Of a stretch of 43,951 nucleotides of DNA, positions 24,592 to 32,772 are shown in pieces. Origin of the DNA: a bacterium UBA6115 (GTDB taxonomy: Bacteria > Bacillota_A > Clostridia > Christensenellales > Aristaeellaceae); NCBI GenBank assembly GCA_002428405.1, contig DIWD01000020.1, positions 14,553 to 58,503 of the forward strand, given 5' to 3'. A model generated the notes under the pieces. It did not search any database. It was not told the origin of the DNA and saw only the letters and a list, made by a program, of their open reading frames with translations. The stretch's first letter is position 1; every line of letters starts with the position of its first letter. The position numbers and the translations under genes were made by a program.

Positions 24592-24869
24592 CGCAGATAG
24601 CGCTCTGGTCTCCGGGCTTTGGGCAAAAAAAGAGAAACTATCATAAAATAGAGCGCCAATTGCGAATGAGTGTTCCGCTCTTGGCGCCTAGGGTTTAAGA
24701 ACCTATGTTTGCTTTAAGAATTCTTTTGTATGATTCACTTATATGTCGGACAATTATTCTGTATATGTTCACGAAGTTGATGCTTCTGTCAGACTTAATT
24801 CTCTTTGGGGTTCCGCTCATACTCCTGGCCGGTCCGAAAATAGCTTAGAAGTCAAATGACAACCGCGGT
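24592..24869. other. Intergenic region between the metallophosphoesterase gene and mraZ
   Basis: This stretch is more AT-rich than its surroundings and holds no recognised gene. GCGCCAA (24653-24659) and TTGGCGC (24681-24687) can pair across a 21-base loop; on the minus strand TCTATTTT follows, so it may be a weak terminator for the zinc-ribbon/phosphoesterase unit. A 38-codon frame, ATG 24743 to TGA 24859 (+), has no ribosome site and no recognised similarity. A palindrome AACCGCGGTT lies at 24861-24870 beside the phosphoesterase stop. Confidence 0.4.
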
Positions 24870-25580
24870 TTACTCTGTCAGCTCAACCAGGCTAAATCCT
24901 ACACAGTCACAGGATGCGAACCAGTAACGCACATTGTTTTTGGAGCCTGTAAATCCATAGGCGCAGGCAGGGCCGTGCAAATGCCCATAGACTACATCGC
25001 TTGCGCCGTAACGTTCCAGCAGTTCTGTCACGGGACTGTCTTCCCCGCGGCTGCCGCAAGGCGGGAAATGGCACAGCGCAATCAGGGGTGCATGCTCATT
25101 CAGGCGGCGTGCCGCGCTCAGGGACAGTTCCAGGCGTACCAGTTCACGCTGGTAGATTTTCAGGTTCTGCCCTCTCTCGTCTTCCACTCCCGGCGCATTC
25201 CAGCCCCTTGAACCGCCAAAAACAACGCCGCCAAGTTCCAACGCGTCATTCTGAAGCGCGTGCATGCCAGGCGGCAGGGCGGCGCGAACGCGGCTCAGAG
25301 CGTTCCACCAGAAGTCATGATTGCCCTTGATAAATACTTTCCGCCCAGGCAGCTTCCCGATGGCGAGCAGGTCATCCATCGCGTCCTCAAGCCGCATCGC
25401 CCAGGAGATGTCACCTGGAATCAGGACAATGTCTTCCGCCCCCACCCGGCGGACCCAGTCATCACTGACTTTTTCAAAGTGTCCCTGCCAATGCGCGCCA
25501 AACAGGTCCATGGATTTATCATCCCCGCCTGGCAAGTGGAGATCACTGATGGCGAAGATGCGCGCATTCTCACGCTTCAA
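24870..25580 (-). CDS. Metallophosphoesterase of the calcineurin-like family
   Basis: The 236-residue protein has the full set of metal-ligand motifs: D13-L-H15 in ISDLHL, GDISWA, GNHDFWW, CHFPP and YGHLHG. The family is dinuclear-metal phosphoesterases; the substrate is unknown. No signal peptide is seen, so it is probably cytoplasmic. The start appears to be TTG 25580, because the next ATG would cut off the DLH motif; it overlaps the zinc-ribbon gene by 11 bases, and the two form one unit. Confidence 0.9.
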   Translation of the reverse strand: MKRENARIFAISDLHLPGGDDKSMDLFGAHWQGHFEKVSDDWVRRVGAEDIVLIPGDISWAMRLEDAMDDLLAIGKLPGRKVFIKGNHDFWWNALSRVRAALPPGMHALQNDALELGGVVFGGSRGWNAPGVEDERGQNLKIYQRELVRLELSLSAARRLNEHAPLIALCHFPPCGSRGEDSPVTELLERYGASDVVYGHLHGPACAYGFTGSKNNVRYWFASCDCVGFSLVELTE

Positions 25581-25953
25581 GTTCTTCGTCGTCCCCCGTG
25601 TTTTCCTGTTCGCTCATTTCCTCAAGGGAAAGCGCGTCGCCAAGGACGTGGTATTCCGGATCTTCTTCTCCCCCAACGTCCTGGATGATTTCTTCCATGG
25701 CGCTCACAGGGTCCATGCCGATATCCACCGGTTCCTCCGCCTCTTCCTTGACGCCTTTTTGCTTGTTCATTTCCTTGAGGCAATAAAGGCATACATCCTT
25801 GCCAGGCAGCGCCGGCGCTTCGTTGCAGGTCGAGCAGGTCTCAGTTTCCGCCTCGGGCATTTTGCCGTGGATTTCACGGAAACAAACCTTGCACATCGAT
25901 TCATTTGCCTTCATGTAATTCAGCTCGCAGCGCGGGCACTTTACCAGGGTCAT
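25570..25953 (-). CDS. Zinc-ribbon protein with acidic C-terminus
   Basis: The 127-residue protein has four CxxC pairs in its first half (C6/C9, C21/C24, C40/C43, C55/C58), enough for two zinc sites, followed by a strongly acidic tail (about 63-127). I do not recognise a named family; small zinc-ribbon proteins of this kind often bind nucleic acid or partner proteins. ATG 25953 is preferred because GGAGG lies eight bases upstream; the frame is open five codons further. It has a near-consensus promoter and is co-transcribed with the overlapping metallophosphoesterase gene. Confidence 0.8.
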   Translation of the reverse strand: MTLVKCPRCELNYMKANESMCKVCFREIHGKMPEAETETCSTCNEAPALPGKDVCLYCLKEMNKQKGVKEEAEEPVDIGMDPVSAMEEIIQDVGGEEDPEYHVLGDALSLEEMSEQENTGDDEELEA

Positions 25954-25988
25954 CAAACCAACCTCCATTATTCCATGATGCAGGCGGC

Positions 25989-26017
25989 ATTATACATATG
26001 AGCAGGGATGTTGACAA
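25989..26017 (-). promoter_or_regulatory. Promoter of the zinc-ribbon/metallophosphoesterase unit
   Basis: On the minus strand TTGTCA (26012-26017), a 17-base spacer and perfect TATAAT (25989-25994) are present. It lies behind the rodA stop, with the palindromes AACCCGCGGGTT and GAAAATTTTC and a T6 run in between that may end the rodA transcript. Confidence 0.75.
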
Positions 26018-26057
26018 GCATATTTTGGATAAAAAACAGCTTCGCGAAAGAAAATTT

Positions 26058-27359
26058 TCAACCCGCGGGTTTTTTGCGCCGTCTGACTCGGGCTTTTCCA
26101 AGGGTGTTGAGCAGTTCCCTGTCCTCTGACGCATTGATATAGATGGGTTTCCGCCGCTTGTGGCGGTTTCTCAGCGCAGTGCCTGCCGGGACGCTGTAGG
26201 CGGGCATCGCGGCTGTCCGGTTGCGGGTGACATTCAGAACAAGCGAGATCCCGATGATATTGGTCAGCAGGTTCGAGCCGCCATAGCTCAGGAAAGGCAA
26301 AGGGATGCCGGTGATGGGCATCAGGCCCACGGTCATGGCGATGTTCTGGAAAACATGCAGGAAGAGCATCGACATCACGCCGATGATGACGAGCCGGCCG
26401 AATTTGTCATATGTGAACCGGGAAAGATAGAGCATGCGCAGGATCAGGAAGAGGAAGAGCAGGAGAATCACAGCGCAGCCGATAAAGCCCACCGCTTCCC
26501 CGATGGTGGCGAAGATGAAATCCGTCCAGTCTTCCGGCACAAAGTTCAGCTGGCTCATGGAACCGGGAATGAACATGCCCAGGCCTGCCGTGCCGCCCGC
26601 GCCGATTGCTTGCTGGGAGCGGAGCGACTGGTACCCGGCATCCAGATCGTAGGCATAGGGATCCAGAAAGGAAAGGATGCGAAGCAGCCGGTAATCCGTC
26701 GCGCCGCCAATGATACCATAAGCGAAAATGCCTGCGATCCCGAGGATAGCCGTCATGCCAATGGCCATGATCCATTTCCAGTCCACACCGCCAAAGTAGA
26801 GCATCAGGAAGGTAACTCCGACCAGCACCAGAACGCTGCCGGTCTCACCCTGAAAAAACGTGATACCGGCAGGGACAATGGCAAAAACGCCGATCCTTGC
26901 CGCGGAACGGAAGTTGCTCATCGGTTTTTCAGAAAGCGACAGTTCCTTTGCCAGCATCAGGATCAGCGTCAGCTTGGCAAACTCGCTCGGCTGGAGCATC
27001 CGCCCCAGGCTTAACTGGAACCAGGCCTTGACCTCGCGGATGGCGCTGGAGGTGACCAGCACCACCAGCAGGAAGACAACAATGCCCGCGTAATAAAGCG
27101 GCGCAAAGGTCTTGAAATGCTCATAGGGCACACTGACGATAAACCATACAACAGCCGGCGAAGCCACAACGAAAACGGCCTGCCAGGAGCCGGTGTTGGA
27201 GGCCAGGATGCGGTTTAAAAGGGGCAGGTCAGAAGAAACATTTGGATCATAGGTTGCCACGGCTATCGCCAGCACACCCATAATCATCAGCAGGTACATC
27301 GCTGCAAGCAGCAGAAAATCAAAATGCGGTCGGGAACGTTTATCCTCAAACGAATTCAT
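26058..27359 (-). CDS. rodA: SEDS-family peptidoglycan polymerase RodA
   Basis: RodA polymerises lipid II glycan strands during lateral wall growth, paired with PBP2. The 433-residue protein has about ten membrane helices, 'QPSEFAKLTLILMLAKEL', 'LSFLDPYAYDLDAGYQSLRSQQAIGAGG' with the aspartate loop implicated in catalysis, and 'GLMPITGIPLPFLSYGGSNLL' near the end, followed by a basic tail. The usual 'QPDLGTA' segment reads QGETGSV, a notable variation. ATG 27359 has GAGG upstream. It is the last gene of the maf-mreBCD-pbp2-minD operon, which favours RodA over FtsW. Confidence 0.93.
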   Translation of the reverse strand: MNSFEDKRSRPHFDFLLLAAMYLLMIMGVLAIAVATYDPNVSSDLPLLNRILASNTGSWQAVFVVASPAVVWFIVSVPYEHFKTFAPLYYAGIVVFLLVVLVTSSAIREVKAWFQLSLGRMLQPSEFAKLTLILMLAKELSLSEKPMSNFRSAARIGVFAIVPAGITFFQGETGSVLVLVGVTFLMLYFGGVDWKWIMAIGMTAILGIAGIFAYGIIGGATDYRLLRILSFLDPYAYDLDAGYQSLRSQQAIGAGGTAGLGMFIPGSMSQLNFVPEDWTDFIFATIGEAVGFIGCAVILLLFLFLILRMLYLSRFTYDKFGRLVIIGVMSMLFLHVFQNIAMTVGLMPITGIPLPFLSYGGSNLLTNIIGISLVLNVTRNRTAAMPAYSVPAGTALRNRHKRRKPIYINASEDRELLNTLGKARVRRRKKPAG

Positions 27360-27361
27360 TG

Positions 27362-28153
27362 TCAATCCTCAAGCCATTTCCATATGCGCTGGAACAGGTT
27401 CAGGTAAGGCGCCTCGTAGTCCTGAATCGGCCTCTCCATTCCCTGCATGCGCTGAATAATTTCCTCAAGAGCGTTTTTTAGCATCGGTTGATCTGTTTCA
27501 GCGGCAGTCCTTCCTTCCAGCATCGCGTTATAAACCGCCGGACATTCCTCAACCGCGCCCAAAAGCGGCAGATCAAGCGAAAGCGCCTGTAATTTAGGCT
27601 GCGGCAGCTCGCCTGAGATCACCAGGCCCCTGTCGATCCGGTTGAGCAGCAGGCTTGGCCTGATGCCCATCGGGTAAAGCTGGGAAGCCAGTTTCTCAGC
27701 GCTTCTCTGGGAAACTGGGTCAGGCGTTGAGACAATCACCACCTCATCGGTGATGCCGGTGAAGTTGCGCACGCCGCGGCCCAAGCCAGCCGGTCCATCG
27801 ACCAGCACCAGGTCAAAGCGTTTTTTTAGTGTCTGCAGGATCTTTCTCAGGTCCTGCTGTTTAAAATCCTTTGGTTTTGCTGCCTGCCCCCCGACCAGCA
27901 GCCTTAATGTCGGGTGTGCGGGGTGCCACACCATGGCATTGTCCAGCGAGCATCGGCGGGCAACGACATCCGACAGGTCAAACAGCACCTTGTCCTGAAG
28001 GCCCAGCATCATATCCAGGCTGCGTAGCCCGATGTCGCCGTCAATCAGGGCAACCCGCCGCCCCTGGCCCGCGGCGGCAACAGCGATGGATGACGACAGG
28101 GTGGACTTGCCCACACCGCCTTTGCCGGAAATAAACAGAAATGAAGCTCCCAT
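27362..28153 (-). CDS. minD: MinD-like ATPase
   Basis: The 263-residue ParA/MinD-family ATPase has the deviant Walker A 'SGKGGVGKSTLSSS' (~9-22), 'VALIDGDIGLRSLDMMLGL' as switch I, 'FDLVLVDGPAGLG' as Walker B and a C-terminal amphipathic helix (YLNLFQRIWKWLED) of the kind MinD uses for membrane binding. MinD positions division-site inhibitors by ATP-dependent membrane cycling. No minC or minE lies beside it. It is placed between pbp2 and rodA, starts at ATG 28153 with AAGGAGG, and stops two bases before rodA. A role tied to the elongation machinery is possible but unproven. Confidence 0.88.
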   Translation of the reverse strand: MGASFLFISGKGGVGKSTLSSSIAVAAAGQGRRVALIDGDIGLRSLDMMLGLQDKVLFDLSDVVARRCSLDNAMVWHPAHPTLRLLVGGQAAKPKDFKQQDLRKILQTLKKRFDLVLVDGPAGLGRGVRNFTGITDEVVIVSTPDPVSQRSAEKLASQLYPMGIRPSLLLNRIDRGLVISGELPQPKLQALSLDLPLLGAVEECPAVYNAMLEGRTAAETDQPMLKNALEEIIQRMQGMERPIQDYEAPYLNLFQRIWKWLED

Positions 28154-28163
28154 TCCGGCCTCC

Positions 28164-30677
28164 TTATGGCATCAGTTGGTTGCCGGGGACGACCGGCACA
28201 TCACCGGTCTGTTTCTTCCTGTCATCCATCCACCAGCCGATGAAGTCGCGCGCCGCGCGCGTCGCCTCGGCCCCGGCCTTCCCATTGGGGATCAGTACAG
28301 CCACTGCGATTTCAGCCGGTGTTGTAAACGGCGCGAGCGCTACAAACCATCCGTTGTTCTCCAGGTCCAGTTTTATGCCGCCGATGGTCACCTGGGAGGT
28401 GCCGGTCTTTGCCCACAGCTCGTCCGTATAAGGCCAGTCTTCAAAATAGCGTTTGGCGGTGCCCTGTTCGTCGACCACGCCTTTCATGCCTTCCTTGATG
28501 TATGGGAGGTATTGCTCCGATCCCTCCAGGGTGCCAAACACGCTGGGCTGATACTGGTTGAGGATTTCGCCTTCGGGGGAAACGATGGAGTCGATGATGG
28601 AAAGGTTATAAACGATGCCGCCGTTTGCAAGGGCTGCCACATAACGGGAGACAGCTACAGGGGTGAGCAGGGTGATGGACTGGCCGATGGCCATCTGCAC
28701 TTCAAGGCTGCCGCCCCATTTGATATCGTTGAGCGCGTACCAGATCTCTCCAATGACAGCCTGCAGCCAAACCATATCGCGGGTCATGTTGAGCTCTGCC
28801 ATGAGGATCGGGCGCATCGCGTCGGGCCACTTGTCCTGCGAAGTGGTCAACGCCATGTCCATCAGCTGCTTGATGCAGGCATCAAGCCGCACATCGTCGT
28901 AGGTGATGCCATAGCTTGAGCCGATATTGCGCAGATGCTGCTTGATCTTTGCGGCGGTGAGCAGCGGGCGGGATGTCTCCTGCTGGTTGACGGGTACCGT
29001 CGGATCGTACAGGGAGGTCTGGTTGCCCACAACGCTGCGCGTTTCGCCGGGCAGCTGGACGCCGGTCCGGGTGGTCAGCCCCATTTTGGCCGCATATTGG
29101 TACAGCAGGTTGCTGCCAGTGTCACCATAGAGTTTCCATGCCAGGGTATAGAAGTAAAAGTTGCAGGACTTGGACAGCCCGCTGACGATATTGAGATTGG
29201 CGTGATCCTTTCGGTAGCCTTTGGCAATCCAGCAGACCGGCGCGTCCTCCTCCTTGGTTGTGTATTTCATAAATGGACCAGTGTCGGTGATCTCCTCGTC
29301 GACCGTCAGTCTCCCGTTGGTGAGCGCGGCCAGGCCCGTGACCATTTTGAAGATGGAGCCGGGCTCCGCTCTGGACTGGATGGCAAAGTTCCAAAGCGGC
29401 CGGCGCTCATCCAGCAGGATCTCCGCCACTTCTTTGCCGCCGGCCACCATCGCGTTCAGGTCATAGGTGGGGTGCTGCGCCATAGCCAGAATACGGCCGG
29501 TCTGCACGTCCAGCACCACCATGGTGCCCGTGTCTGCCAGCTGGAGGGGATACTCGACAAAGTCGCGCTGCTCGATTTTTGTTTTGTTTTTCTCCCGCCA
29601 GGTGTCACGGAACATCTCCCGCTCCTGGACCCCGCGGGTGTACTCGACATTGGCCGCGATAGCGCGCTCCGCCTCCTGCTGATAGCTGGCGATGAGGGTG
29701 AGCTTGACATTGTTGCCGTCCGTGGGCGGGGTATAGCTCATCTGACGTGTCAGGCGGCCCTGATGATCCTTTTCCATCACACGGCTTCCTGTGCGGCTGG
29801 ATATGTTGGGAGTGAGCCAGTTCTCCATGGACTTTTCGATGCCGTCCTTGCCCAGCGTATCGTTGAGCGCATAGCCCATGGGCTTGAGCTCTGTCGCGTA
29901 GTTGTCCGATTCGCTGACAGGCCCGACATAGCCGATCACCTGAGACGCCAGGGTGCTGCGGGGATACACCCGCTTCTCCCCCACTTCTATCCCCATCCCA
30001 GGCAGGGACATGCTGCGGCCCGTGATCTCAGTCACCGCCTCAAAGGGAACATCCTTGGCAATAATAATGGGCATGGAGTTGAAGATGTTCATGCGCATTT
30101 CGGAATATACAGCCATTACCTGGAGCGCGGTTTCCTCGTCAGTCCCGGGGTCAAGTTTGTAGAGGCTGAACAGATACTCATAGCAGTCTTCCGCAGTGGG
30201 GTATTTGTATTGGGAAAGATAGTGGTTGCCGCGCCACTGGCTTTCACGGATAGCCCATGCCTTGTCCGTTATTCCCTTGCCGAAGTCGAACTCCCACAGG
30301 GTGGTTTCGGGGTCGCGCTGGATAACGAACTCATTGAACAGCTTGCCGCCGTAGTCTTCGACGATTTTTTTCGTTTCCAGTATTGCCGGGGTGAAACTGG
30401 CATAGCTCTTCTGGTTTAAATCAGAGTTGGTCAGGAAGAAAGTGACATGGTACACATCCTCGCTCATCGCCAGCACAACGGACTCTGCATCGGTGATCAT
30501 GCCCCGCTTTCCGGTGAGGCGAATGGTCTTGAAACGGTCAGAAGTGGCAGCCGCTTGATACTGGCCGGCATTGACAATCTGCAGGTTATGAAGGCGGAAC
30601 AAGAGCGTGCTGAAAAGCAGCACCACGATAATCATGAACACAAGGTAACGCCTGACCGTTGATTTCTCAATCTTCAA
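28164..30677 (-). CDS. mrdA: Penicillin-binding protein 2 (elongation transpeptidase)
   Basis: This class B PBP cross-links new wall with RodA. The 837-residue protein has a short cytoplasmic start, one membrane helix (about 11-28), a dimerisation region, and a transpeptidase domain with S441-x-x-K444 (SIFK), S504-x-N506 (SCN) and KTG (757-759). An unusual helical insert of roughly 90 residues (~565-655) lies between the SxN and KTG motifs. The start is TTG 30677 within the 3' end of mreD, with GGGAGGG upstream. It sits in the mre operon before minD and rodA. Confidence 0.93.
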   Translation of the reverse strand: MKIEKSTVRRYLVFMIIVVLLFSTLLFRLHNLQIVNAGQYQAAATSDRFKTIRLTGKRGMITDAESVVLAMSEDVYHVTFFLTNSDLNQKSYASFTPAILETKKIVEDYGGKLFNEFVIQRDPETTLWEFDFGKGITDKAWAIRESQWRGNHYLSQYKYPTAEDCYEYLFSLYKLDPGTDEETALQVMAVYSEMRMNIFNSMPIIIAKDVPFEAVTEITGRSMSLPGMGIEVGEKRVYPRSTLASQVIGYVGPVSESDNYATELKPMGYALNDTLGKDGIEKSMENWLTPNISSRTGSRVMEKDHQGRLTRQMSYTPPTDGNNVKLTLIASYQQEAERAIAANVEYTRGVQEREMFRDTWREKNKTKIEQRDFVEYPLQLADTGTMVVLDVQTGRILAMAQHPTYDLNAMVAGGKEVAEILLDERRPLWNFAIQSRAEPGSIFKMVTGLAALTNGRLTVDEEITDTGPFMKYTTKEEDAPVCWIAKGYRKDHANLNIVSGLSKSCNFYFYTLAWKLYGDTGSNLLYQYAAKMGLTTRTGVQLPGETRSVVGNQTSLYDPTVPVNQQETSRPLLTAAKIKQHLRNIGSSYGITYDDVRLDACIKQLMDMALTTSQDKWPDAMRPILMAELNMTRDMVWLQAVIGEIWYALNDIKWGGSLEVQMAIGQSITLLTPVAVSRYVAALANGGIVYNLSIIDSIVSPEGEILNQYQPSVFGTLEGSEQYLPYIKEGMKGVVDEQGTAKRYFEDWPYTDELWAKTGTSQVTIGGIKLDLENNGWFVALAPFTTPAEIAVAVLIPNGKAGAEATRAARDFIGWWMDDRKKQTGDVPVVPGNQLMP

Positions 30678-31536
30678 GATCCTTTTCCCTCCCTTCTTCC
30701 CCTGGATTTTCGGGATTCACAGCGACGTTATCAGCCGGATCATTTTTCGGTCCGTTCTTCTTCCTGTGCAGGAACCGGAATGGTTTTTTCGCGGCTTGGG
30801 GCGCTTCGTCCGGCACAAGTGCCATTTTCCGCAGAAGCTCCCTGTCCGTAGTGATTTCTTCCTGCTGAAAATCGGCTTTCCGGCTGCGGCGCTTCCTGTA
30901 CAGCCCCAGCCAGGCACGCGCCGGGAACATGCTCACGCAGCATACCGCCGTATATATCATAACATACAGCGCGCGCAGGAAGTGGCCAAAATTGATCTGG
31001 ATACCCACAAGGGCAATGTAGACCAGCATCACGCCCTCATAAAGCAAAACAAGAACGGAAGCGTTCAGCAGTATCCGCAGATGCGGATTCATGTCATAGG
31101 GCGAGCTGCGTCGGAAATGGAACCGCAGCCGCGTGGGTTTGAATGAGGCCTTGATTTCTGCCGCTGCCTCACTTTGCCGCTGTGTTTCCCGGAGCCTGCG
31201 GATTTCCCGCTTGACATCGGACATGTCCGCAAATACCTGTGCGCACAGCAGCGACAGAACAGGATAGATGATCACATAAAACAGGGGGATGGTCATCGCC
31301 ATGGTTTCAAGCAGGATACCAATCACTGCCCCCGCAATAAAGGCATACAGCTTTCCATAGCTGACTGTCATGACGGCAATGGCCACCATGAGCAGGTTTG
31401 GCATTACATCAAACACTTTAAGGTGTGGCATGGCTGCGGTCTGGAGGAGATAATAAAGCAGGATCAGCAGGATGGCTTTTATCAACCTGACGCCTGCCGC
31501 CCAAACAATCCCCCCCCTGCGCAGCAGATCAGTCAT
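30667..31536 (-). CDS. mreD: Rod shape-determining protein MreD, enlarged
   Basis: MreD is an integral membrane partner of MreC in the elongasome. The 289-residue protein has hydrophobic segments at about 17-105 and 155-210 and the typical 'MPNLLMVAIAVMTVSYGKLYAFIAGAVIGILLE'. It is much longer than the usual 160-180 residues. A basic, Arg/Glu-rich loop (about 107-150) splits the membrane part, and an 80-residue charged cytoplasmic tail follows. ATG 31536 overlaps the mreC stop (ATGA). The 3' end overlaps pbp2 by 11 bases. Confidence 0.85.
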   Translation of the reverse strand: MTDLLRRGGIVWAAGVRLIKAILLILLYYLLQTAAMPHLKVFDVMPNLLMVAIAVMTVSYGKLYAFIAGAVIGILLETMAMTIPLFYVIIYPVLSLLCAQVFADMSDVKREIRRLRETQRQSEAAAEIKASFKPTRLRFHFRRSSPYDMNPHLRILLNASVLVLLYEGVMLVYIALVGIQINFGHFLRALYVMIYTAVCCVSMFPARAWLGLYRKRRSRKADFQQEEITTDRELLRKMALVPDEAPQAAKKPFRFLHRKKNGPKNDPADNVAVNPENPGEEGREKDLED

Positions 31537-32762
31537 CCGTCATCATCCTCGAATGTCATGTCATCCGGTGAGAAGGTTGGCGCCGGGGTGGGGGTGATGG
31601 GCGGGGGTGACGGCTCCACAGTCGGTGTCGCGTCGATGATGATGGGGGCATTGTACTCAAATCCATCCTGCGGAGCAGGATTAGGGGAAACCTCAGGAGA
31701 AGACGCTACGCCCGGCGTTGGCGTAGGTACTGGCGTGGGGCTGGGGGTTGCGGACGCGCCTGGTGACACTGCCGCTTCCGGCTGCCCAATCAGAGTTGGC
31801 ACAGGACGAATGGAAACAAGAGGGACAAACGTCGGCGACATGTCATCCTGCGCAATGCGCTGCTGCGTGTAATTCGGGCGGTAGCGATAAACGATGACAT
31901 ATTCGATGTGGTCAAAATCCGCAATGGGTTCCAGCACGATATACTGCTTGGCATCCTCCATGCCCCTTGTGCTTTCGCGCACCTTTCCGATGGGGATGCC
32001 CTTTGGCAGCTGGAGCCCCATCCCGCTGGTAACTACCATATCGCCAGGCCGGGGCAACGTTGTGTAGGAAAGGTAATACATACGGCAATTCTTTACTCCG
32101 TCGATGGCAAGGGTGCCGGAAACCGTGCCCGGGTCCCGGTTGGACTGAATGATTGCAGCGACGGAGCAGCTTGTGTCAATGATGGCCTTGACCTTCGTGC
32201 TGTCCTCCATGGTGTCATAAGTGATGCCCACCAGAGCGCCGGGGACGACCACGGCCATGTTGTCCTCCACCCCGTGTTTGGTTCCCACATCCAGCGTCAG
32301 GGTAAAGGTGTAGTTGGAGTCGTCCCTGCCGATTATGTTGGCCTTGAGCCCGTTGAGATTGGTGTTGCGCGCCAGCTCGTCGTCAAGATCTGTATAGGCC
32401 TGCAGCTGCTGCTGCAGGGCGCTTGCCAGCATGGCCTGGTCGGTCAGCTCATCCACTTTCTCGCGCAGGAGGTTGTACTCATATTCCAGATTGCTGCGCC
32501 GCTTAAGAGTGCGCAGGTAATCCACAATAAAATCTGTGCCGGTTGCGAAAGCGTTCTGGATGGGGGTAATGATCCTCGCGACCGCCTCCCGGGGCGCATT
32601 GAGAAGGGGGGTGTCCTTGAAAAATTGCGAAAGGATCATGATGCCAATCACCGCAAGCAGGAGCAGCGCGACCGCGGCCCCCAGCAAGCGGCTGAGGCCG
32701 CGCTGGCGCTCCGCGGAAGACTGCGCCGGGTTCCTTTCGCGCTTGCCGCGTTTGGCGGCCAT
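31533..32762 (-). CDS. mreC: Rod shape-determining protein MreC
   Basis: MreC is a bitopic scaffold that links MreB to PBP2. The 409-residue protein has a basic N-terminus, one membrane helix (LLGAAVALLLLAVIGIMILSQF), a coiled coil ('RSNLEYEYNLLREKVDELTDQ') and the beta-barrel domain with 'ANIIGRDDSNYTFTLTLDVGTKHGVEDNMAVV' and 'GDMVVTSGMGLQLPKGIPIG'. A long extracytoplasmic tail rich in Pro, Thr and Ser (last ~90 residues) is an unusual addition. ATG 32762 is chosen: AAGGAGGG lies just upstream, right after the mreB stop. Confidence 0.93.
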   Translation of the reverse strand: MAAKRGKRERNPAQSSAERQRGLSRLLGAAVALLLLAVIGIMILSQFFKDTPLLNAPREAVARIITPIQNAFATGTDFIVDYLRTLKRRSNLEYEYNLLREKVDELTDQAMLASALQQQLQAYTDLDDELARNTNLNGLKANIIGRDDSNYTFTLTLDVGTKHGVEDNMAVVVPGALVGITYDTMEDSTKVKAIIDTSCSVAAIIQSNRDPGTVSGTLAIDGVKNCRMYYLSYTTLPRPGDMVVTSGMGLQLPKGIPIGKVRESTRGMEDAKQYIVLEPIADFDHIEYVIVYRYRPNYTQQRIAQDDMSPTFVPLVSIRPVPTLIGQPEAAVSPGASATPSPTPVPTPTPGVASSPEVSPNPAPQDGFEYNAPIIIDATPTVEPSPPPITPTPAPTFSPDDMTFEDDDG

Positions 32763-32772
32763 TCCGCCCTCC

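Noticed and set aside
28935..30419. A 494-codon plus-strand frame opposite pbp2
   Set aside because: PBP2 has all catalytic motifs on the other strand; the plus-strand translation matches nothing and has no ribosome site.
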